64,000 nt of DNA from Mycobacterium sp. AT1. GTDB lineage: Bacteria > Actinomycetota > Actinomycetes > Mycobacteriales > Mycobacteriaceae. Below, piece by piece: positions 59,197 to 64,000 of the stretch; position 1 is the first letter of the stretch; every line of letters starts with the position of its first letter. The position numbers and the translations under genes are program-made. The notes beneath the pieces were generated by a model. That model was not told the DNA's origin, did no database searches, and saw only the letters and a program-made list of their open reading frames with translations. Location: assembly GCF_002043095.1 (NCBI RefSeq), contig NZ_MVOC01000048.1, positions 1 through 64,000 on the forward strand, read 5' to 3'.

Positions 59197-60788
59197 GTGC
59201 TCAAGGGTAGATAGATGCGGTTGCCGTGGTCGGCGAACTCCTGGGATTTGGCAGCCATGCCCTTCTCTCGGGCATCTAGGGCGTCCCGCACGTCGTGGCT
59301 GATCCGCATCGAGCAGAACTTGGGACCGCACATCGAGCAGAAGTGCGCGGTCTTCGCCGGCGCGGCGGGCAGTGTCTCGTCGTGGAACTCACGGGCGGTG
59401 TCCGGGTCCAGCGACAGGGCGAACTGGTCATGCCAGCGGAATTCGAAGCGCGCCTTCGACAGGGCGTCGTCACGCTGCTGGGCGCGGGGATGTCCCTTGG
59501 CCAAATCGGCTGCGTGAGCGGCAATTCGGTACGCGATGACGCCGTCCTTGACGTCCTTGCGGTCGGGCAGCCCGAGGTGTTCCTTCGGGGTGACGTAGCA
59601 GAGCATCGCCGTGCCGGCCTGGGCGATGACGGCCGCACCGATCGCCGAGGTGATGTGGTCGTAGGCGGGCGCGATGTCGGTGGTGAGCGGGCCGAGCGTG
59701 TAGAACGGCGCCTCCTCGCACAGCTCCTCCTCGAGCCGGACGTTCTCGACGATCTTCTGCATCGGCACGTGGCCAGGACCCTCGATCATCACCTGGACCC
59801 CATGGCACTTCGCGATCTTGGTCAGCTCGCCGAGGGTCTGCAACTCCGCGAACTGCGCCTCGTCGTTGGCGTCGGCGATCGACCCGGGACGCAAACCGTC
59901 ACCGAGGGAGAACGTCACGTCGTAGCGGGCGAGGATCTCGCAGAGGTCGGCGAAGTGGGTGTAGAGGAACGACTCGGTGTGCCGGGCGAGCATCCACGCC
60001 GCCATGATCGACCCGCCTCGGCTGACGATGCCCGTCACCCGGTTCACCGTGAGCGGGATGTGCCGCAGCAGCACCCCCGCGTGCACGGTCATGTAGTCGA
60101 CGCCCTGCTCGCACTGCTCGATTACGGTGTCGCGGTAGGCTTCCCACGTCAGCGCGGTCGGGTCGCCGTTGACCTTCTCCAGGGCTTGGTACAGCGGAAC
60201 GGTCCCGACGGGAACCGGCGAGTTGCGCAGAATCCACTCGCGGGTCGCGTGGATGTCGCTGCCGGTGGACAGATCCATGATGGTGTCGGCACCCCAGCGG
60301 GTGGCCCACACCATCTTCTCGACCTCTTCGGCGATGGACGACGTCACCGCCGAGTTGCCGATGTTGGCGTTGACCTTGACCCCGAAGGCCTTGCCGATGA
60401 TCATCGGCTCGCTCTCGGGGTGGTTGTGGTTGGCGGGGATCACGGCTCGGCCTGCGGCCACCTCGGCGCGGACCAACTCGGCCGGGACGCCCTCGCGTTC
60501 GGCGATGAAGGCCATTTCGGCGGTGACCTCGCCGGCGCGGGCCCGCTGCAGCTGGGTGCCACGGTCGGCGACCACTCCGGGCCGCCCCGGCAGGCCGGCC
60601 GACAGGTCGATCACGGCCGTCGGGTCGGTGTACGGGCCGGACGTGTCGTAGAGGTCGAGGTGCTCGCCGTTGGTCAGGTTGACCCGGCGAAGGGGCACTC
60701 GGCCCCCGTCGGGCAATTCTCGGTAGACCTTCGTGCTTCCGGTGATGACACCGGAGGTGACGGAAACGGGGTCGGAAACAGAATTCAT
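59193..60788 (-). CDS. thiC: Phosphomethylpyrimidine synthase ThiC
   Basis: A 531-residue radical-SAM enzyme making HMP phosphate from aminoimidazole ribotide. The C-terminal iron-sulfur motif CSMCGPKFCSM (CxxCx4C) is present; the barrel has ANIGNSAVTSSIAEEVEKM, MDLSTGSDIHATREWILRN and EGPGHVPMQKI. ATG 60788 was chosen because the GGGAG ribosome site lies 9 nt upstream, at the riboswitch 3' edge; GTG 60797 would touch it. Confidence 0.97.
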   Translation of the reverse strand: MNSVSDPVSVTSGVITGSTKVYRELPDGGRVPLRRVNLTNGEHLDLYDTSGPYTDPTAVIDLSAGLPGRPGVVADRGTQLQRARAGEVTAEMAFIAEREGVPAELVRAEVAAGRAVIPANHNHPESEPMIIGKAFGVKVNANIGNSAVTSSIAEEVEKMVWATRWGADTIMDLSTGSDIHATREWILRNSPVPVGTVPLYQALEKVNGDPTALTWEAYRDTVIEQCEQGVDYMTVHAGVLLRHIPLTVNRVTGIVSRGGSIMAAWMLARHTESFLYTHFADLCEILARYDVTFSLGDGLRPGSIADANDEAQFAELQTLGELTKIAKCHGVQVMIEGPGHVPMQKIVENVRLEEELCEEAPFYTLGPLTTDIAPAYDHITSAIGAAVIAQAGTAMLCYVTPKEHLGLPDRKDVKDGVIAYRIAAHAADLAKGHPRAQQRDDALSKARFEFRWHDQFALSLDPDTAREFHDETLPAAPAKTAHFCSMCGPKFCSMRISHDVRDALDAREKGMAAKSQEFADHGNRIYLPLST

Positions 60789-60797
60789 CGCAGACAC

Positions 60798-60892
60798 TCC
60801 CTACGCCGGCATTACCCGGTCAGGTTCATACGGTCGACGGCGCTTGTTCCTAGCCGTCCTCTCAGCGCACTTGCGTGCGCTCCCGCGCGGAC
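60798..60892 (-). promoter_or_regulatory. TPP riboswitch (THI box) for thiC-thiD-hydrolase
   Basis: On the minus strand the CTGAGA core (60863-60858) and the 3' block ACCTGACCGGGTAATGCCGG, then CGTAGGGAG, mark the aptamer. As with the first riboswitch the ribosome site GGGAG is its last element, so translation is probably the controlled step. Confidence 0.95.
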
Positions 60893-61065
60893 GGAAGTCA
60901 ACGTACCTCAGGATCTGGCCGGTGCGCGAGGGGAGTGGGAATAGGAATTGCCACGAGATGTTTTGTATAGCTAACATATGTGTTTTGGGCAATGTGGCCC
61001 GCTGGAGCGGATGTCGCCGCCGGGGCGGCTCCGTGCACCGATTTGTCGATACGTGAAGCGAACTG

Positions 61066-62817
61066 ATGACGACTGAGATCGAGATGACGAAGACCGACGA
61101 AGCGCTCGCCCAGACCGCCACCCGACGGCGTCGGATGGATCACGACCACCCGCACTACAAGTGGGTTGTGCTGTCCAACACGACACTTGGCACGCTGCTG
61201 GCGACCATCAACGCGTCCATCGTGCTGATCTCGCTGCCCGCGATCTTCCGCGGCATCGGGCTCAACCCCCTGGCGCCCGGCAATGTCAGCTACTTGCTGT
61301 GGATGCTGATGGGGTACCTGGTGGTCACCGCGGTGCTGGTGGTCCCCTTCGGTCGGCTCGGCGACATGTTGGGCCGGGTGAAGATCTACAACTGGGGCTT
61401 CGTGGTGTTCACCGTCGCCGCGGTCGCGCTGTCGTTCGACCCGTTCCACCTCGGCGGTGGCGCCCTGTGGCTGATCGCCTGGCGCGTGGTGCAAGGCGTC
61501 GGAGGCGCGATGCTGATGGCGTCGTCGTCGGCGATCCTCACCGACGCGTTCCCCGCCAACCAGCGCGGCATGGCCCTCGGCGTCAACATGGTCTCGGCCG
61601 TCGCCGGCTCGTTCCTCGGCCTGCTGATCGGCGGATTCCTGTCCGAATGGCACTGGAAGGCCATCTTCTGGGTTGGCGTGCCGATCGGCATCCTCGGCAC
61701 CATCTGGAGCATCCGGTCGCTGCGCGAGCTCGGTGCCCGCACGCCAGGAAAGTTGGACTGGCCGGGCACGCTGACCTTCGGGCTCGGACTGACGGTGCTG
61801 CTGGCAGGCATCACTTACGGCATCCAGCCCTACGGTGACAACACCACCGGCTGGACCAACCCAATGGTGCTCGGCGCCATCGGAATTGGCCTGCTGTTGC
61901 TGGTGGCATTCTGCTTCATCGAGCTGCACGTGGACTCGCCGATGGTCGACATCCGGCTGTTCAAGTCCGCCTCGTTCGGCATGGGCAACCTCGCCGGCTT
62001 GATGTCGTCGATGGGTCGCGGCGGCCTGCAGTTCATGCTCATCATCTGGCTGCAGGGCATCTGGCTTCCGTTGCACGGCTACAGCTTCGAATCCACCCCG
62101 CTGTGGGCGGGCATCTATCTGCTGCCCATCACCGTCGGCTTCCTGGTGGCCGGGCCCATCGCGGGCTCGCTGTCGGACCGCTTCGGCGCCCGGCCGTTCA
62201 CCGTCGGCGGCATGCTGCTGATGGCCGCGACGTTCATCGCGCTGGTGCTGATCCCCGTCAACTTCGACTACTGGGTCTTTGCGGTGTTGGTCTTCCTCAA
62301 CGGTCTTGGCGGCGGCATCTTCACCGCCCCCAACACCGCGGCGATCATGTCGAGCGTGCCCGCCGCCCAGCGCGGTGCGGCGTCCGGCGTGCGTGCGACG
62401 TTCTTCAACGCGGGCTCGTCACTGTCGATCGGCGTGTTCTTCTCCCTGATGGTCGTCGGCCTGGCCAACACCTTGCCGTCGGCGATGAGCAATGGGCTTC
62501 AGGCGCAAGGGGTTTCGTCCTCCGTCGCCAACGACGTGGCGAGTCTCCCGCCGGTCGGCAGCCTGTTCGCGGCATTCCTCGGCTACAACCCGATGGGTGA
62601 GTTGCTCGGGCCGTCGGGCGCGCTGACCCAGCCAGGCGTCAACGCCGACGTGCTGACCGGAAAGACGTTCTTCCCGCAGCTCATCACCGAACCGTTCCAC
62701 TCCGGGCTGAGCGTGGTGTTCATCGCCGCCGCGGTGATGATGCTGCTCGGCGCGGCGGCGTCGCTGTTCAACCCGGGCCGCTACGGCTCGGAGGCGGGCG
62801 CCGACAACGCGGCGTGA
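61066..62817 (+). CDS. MFS drug exporter, DHA2 (14-helix) type
   Basis: A 583-residue transporter: motif TTLGTLLATINASIVLISLP in helix 1 (DHA2 signature, with Asn in place of Asp), VPFGRLGDMLGRVKIYNWG in the 2-3 loop, and RVVQGVGGAMLMASSSAIL (motif C-type region). The His/Arg-rich N-terminus is cytoplasmic. Substrates unknown. The gap before it is AT-rich and includes TATAGCTAACATATG with AACA-N4-TGTT arms (60973-60984), a possible operator. Confidence 0.9.
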   Translation: MTTEIEMTKTDEALAQTATRRRRMDHDHPHYKWVVLSNTTLGTLLATINASIVLISLPAIFRGIGLNPLAPGNVSYLLWMLMGYLVVTAVLVVPFGRLGDMLGRVKIYNWGFVVFTVAAVALSFDPFHLGGGALWLIAWRVVQGVGGAMLMASSSAILTDAFPANQRGMALGVNMVSAVAGSFLGLLIGGFLSEWHWKAIFWVGVPIGILGTIWSIRSLRELGARTPGKLDWPGTLTFGLGLTVLLAGITYGIQPYGDNTTGWTNPMVLGAIGIGLLLLVAFCFIELHVDSPMVDIRLFKSASFGMGNLAGLMSSMGRGGLQFMLIIWLQGIWLPLHGYSFESTPLWAGIYLLPITVGFLVAGPIAGSLSDRFGARPFTVGGMLLMAATFIALVLIPVNFDYWVFAVLVFLNGLGGGIFTAPNTAAIMSSVPAAQRGAASGVRATFFNAGSSLSIGVFFSLMVVGLANTLPSAMSNGLQAQGVSSSVANDVASLPPVGSLFAAFLGYNPMGELLGPSGALTQPGVNADVLTGKTFFPQLITEPFHSGLSVVFIAAAVMMLLGAAASLFNPGRYGSEAGADNAA

Positions 62818-62818
62818 C

Positions 62819-63616
62819 CTATCCGGAGAGATCCACCCACACCGGTGCGTGATCACTCGGCGCGGGGGTGCCCTTCTTGCCGGGCTTGCGTTCGTCGCGC
62901 GCGATCTCGGCGTGGCTCACCTGGGCGGCCAGCGCCGCCGAACCGAGGATGAAGTCGATGCGCATGCCTTGGCGCTTGGGGAATCTCAGCTGCGTGTAGT
63001 CCCAGTAGGTGAAGTTGCCCGGCGGCGGCGTGAACGGCCGGACCACGTCGGTGAACCGACTCTCGATGGAGCGGAACGCCGCCCGCTCTTGTTCGGTGAC
63101 GTGGGTGCTGCCCTTGAACACCTCGACGTCCCACACGTCGTCGTCGGTCGGCGCGATGTTCCAGTCTCCGACCAGTGCGATCGGCGTCGACGGGTCGTCG
63201 GCCAGCCAGCCGGAGGCGGTGTCGTCAAGTGCGGCAAGCCATTCCAGCTTGTACGCATAGTGCGGGTCCTCGATCGTGCGCCCGTTGGGCACGTACAGGC
63301 TCCAGACCCGCACTCCGCCGCACGTCGCGCCGATCGCCCTGGCCTCGTCGGCCTCGTTGAACGCGGGCTGGCCCGCGAAGCCGAGCGCGACGTCGTCGAG
63401 CCCGACCCTCGACGCGATCGCGACGCCGTTCCACTGGTTGTGCCCGACGTGCGCCACCTCGTAGCCCAGCGCGGCGAACGGCATCGTCGGGAACTGGTCG
63501 TCCTTGCACTTGGTTTCCTGCATGGCCAGCACGTCGACGTCGGCGCGCTCCAGCCAGCTGGTGACCCGATCGATTCGGGAGCGGATAGAGTTGACGTTCC
63601 AGGTGGCCAGTCGCAC
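62819..63616 (-). CDS. xthA: Exodeoxyribonuclease III
   Basis: A 265-residue AP endonuclease/3'-5' exonuclease. Family landmarks are complete: ATWNVNSIRSR, QETKCKDDQFP (metal Glu), YVPNGR, VGDWNIAPTDDDVWD (catalytic Asp/Asn), RIDFILGSAAL and the C-terminal SDHAPVWVDL (His). Orthologue of Rv0427c, in the conserved position before the GNAT gene, which ends 4 nt upstream. Confidence 0.95.
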   Translation of the reverse strand: MRLATWNVNSIRSRIDRVTSWLERADVDVLAMQETKCKDDQFPTMPFAALGYEVAHVGHNQWNGVAIASRVGLDDVALGFAGQPAFNEADEARAIGATCGGVRVWSLYVPNGRTIEDPHYAYKLEWLAALDDTASGWLADDPSTPIALVGDWNIAPTDDDVWDVEVFKGSTHVTEQERAAFRSIESRFTDVVRPFTPPPGNFTYWDYTQLRFPKRQGMRIDFILGSAALAAQVSHAEIARDERKPGKKGTPAPSDHAPVWVDLSG

Positions 63617-63620
63617 GCGG

Positions 63621-64000
63621 TTACCCTAGCGACACGTAGCGGGACCGGTGGTGCACCCCGAAGCCCGTCGACTCGTAGAGCCTGGTCGCGGGGGCATTGT
63701 CGGCCAAAACTTGGACGTAGGCGCGGGTCGCCCCCTGCTCGAAGGCCCATGCCAGCAGCCCGTCGCACAGCGTTCGCGCGAGCCCCCGGCGGCGGGCATC
63801 CTCGGCGACGTGCACCGATGACAGCCCGGCCCAGCGGGTGCCGTCGGGCGCCGCGGTGACGGCCACCCGACCGACCGCGGCGTCCTCCAGGGTCCCGAAC
63901 GCGACGACGCCGTCGACGACCGCGGTGAGCACGTCGACTGGCACCTGCCGGGGATGCAGGCGCAACCACGCGTCGTCCGGCCGTGGCGTCACCCACAGTG
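63621..64000 (-). CDS. GNAT-family acetyltransferase, C-terminal part (runs off window)
   Basis: The frame is open to the window edge and covers the last 126 residues. The GNAT core is seen: SSVHVAEDARRRGLARTLCD (acetyl-CoA loop R/Q-x-x-G-x-G/A) and ADNAPATRLYESTGFGVHHR. It corresponds to the C-terminal half of Rv0428c, a ~300-residue protein. An internal GTG at 63992 is not the real start. Confidence 0.85.
   Translation of the reverse strand, partial: LWVTPRPDDAWLRLHPRQVPVDVLTAVVDGVVAFGTLEDAAVGRVAVTAAPDGTRWAGLSSVHVAEDARRRGLARTLCDGLLAWAFEQGATRAYVQVLADNAPATRLYESTGFGVHHRSRYVSLG

Overview
The window is high-GC actinobacterial DNA and looks like a fast-growing mycobacterium (Mycolicibacterium-type). 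The evidence is the glnX-glnH-pknG amino-acid sensing operon, GTG starts, ATGA/GTGA stop-start overlaps between consecutive genes, LpqL-type lipoproteins, an F420-type luciferase-like oxidoreductase, and a gene order matching the M. tuberculosis Rv0410c-Rv0428c neighbourhood as I remember it. No rRNA, tRNA, CRISPR array, transposase or integrase was seen.

Conserved left arm (1-14.3 kb): a DUF222/HNH gene cut by the window edge with an SOS box on its start codon; a CtaG-like membrane protein; pknG, glnH and glnX; mutT3; thiE; a TPP riboswitch driving thiO-thiS-thiG plus an SGNH hydrolase; a MarR regulator; an SDR; and two tandem M28 lipoprotein peptidases, the second of which has lost its catalytic and zinc residues.

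Accessory block (about 14.3-57.1 kb): (a) an amine or polyamine-like catabolic set (Rieske oxygenase, PotABCD-type ABC transporter, class III aminotransferase, TetR, FAD oxidoreductase, NDP-forming acyl-CoA synthetase). The same palindrome, GACTGA-N4-TCAGTC, returns 10-18 kb away in front of a second set (DAO oxidase, cupin, acyl-CoA dehydrogenase). (b) Between them lies a xylose module (ROK repressor, xylA, sugar ABC transporter) with its own shared operator. (c) NCS2 permease, LLM oxidoreductase and MarR; LysR diverging from formate dehydrogenase and cyanase; a Mop regulator with an orphan modA. (d) A GntR-controlled sugar cluster with a split transketolase. (e) Two paralogous TetR repressors beside quinone/electrophile-defence genes (NmrA; thioredoxin-fold protein, Old Yellow Enzyme, membrane protein). 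(f) An amino-acid permease, polysaccharide deacetylase and Baeyer-Villiger-type monooxygenase.

At the right boundary of the block a 1.17-kb islet is flanked by 46-bp direct repeats of the 3' end of a conserved septum-formation-like gene. It splits a WXG-motif gene into two halves that would rejoin in frame if the repeats recombined.

Conserved right arm (57.1-64 kb): the septum-formation-like protein; thiC (second TPP riboswitch), thiD and an alpha/beta hydrolase overlapping 4 nt at each junction; an MFS exporter; xthA; and a GNAT acetyltransferase running off the end. Thiamine biosynthesis is therefore split into two riboswitch operons about 50 kb apart, each ending in an uncharacterised hydrolase.
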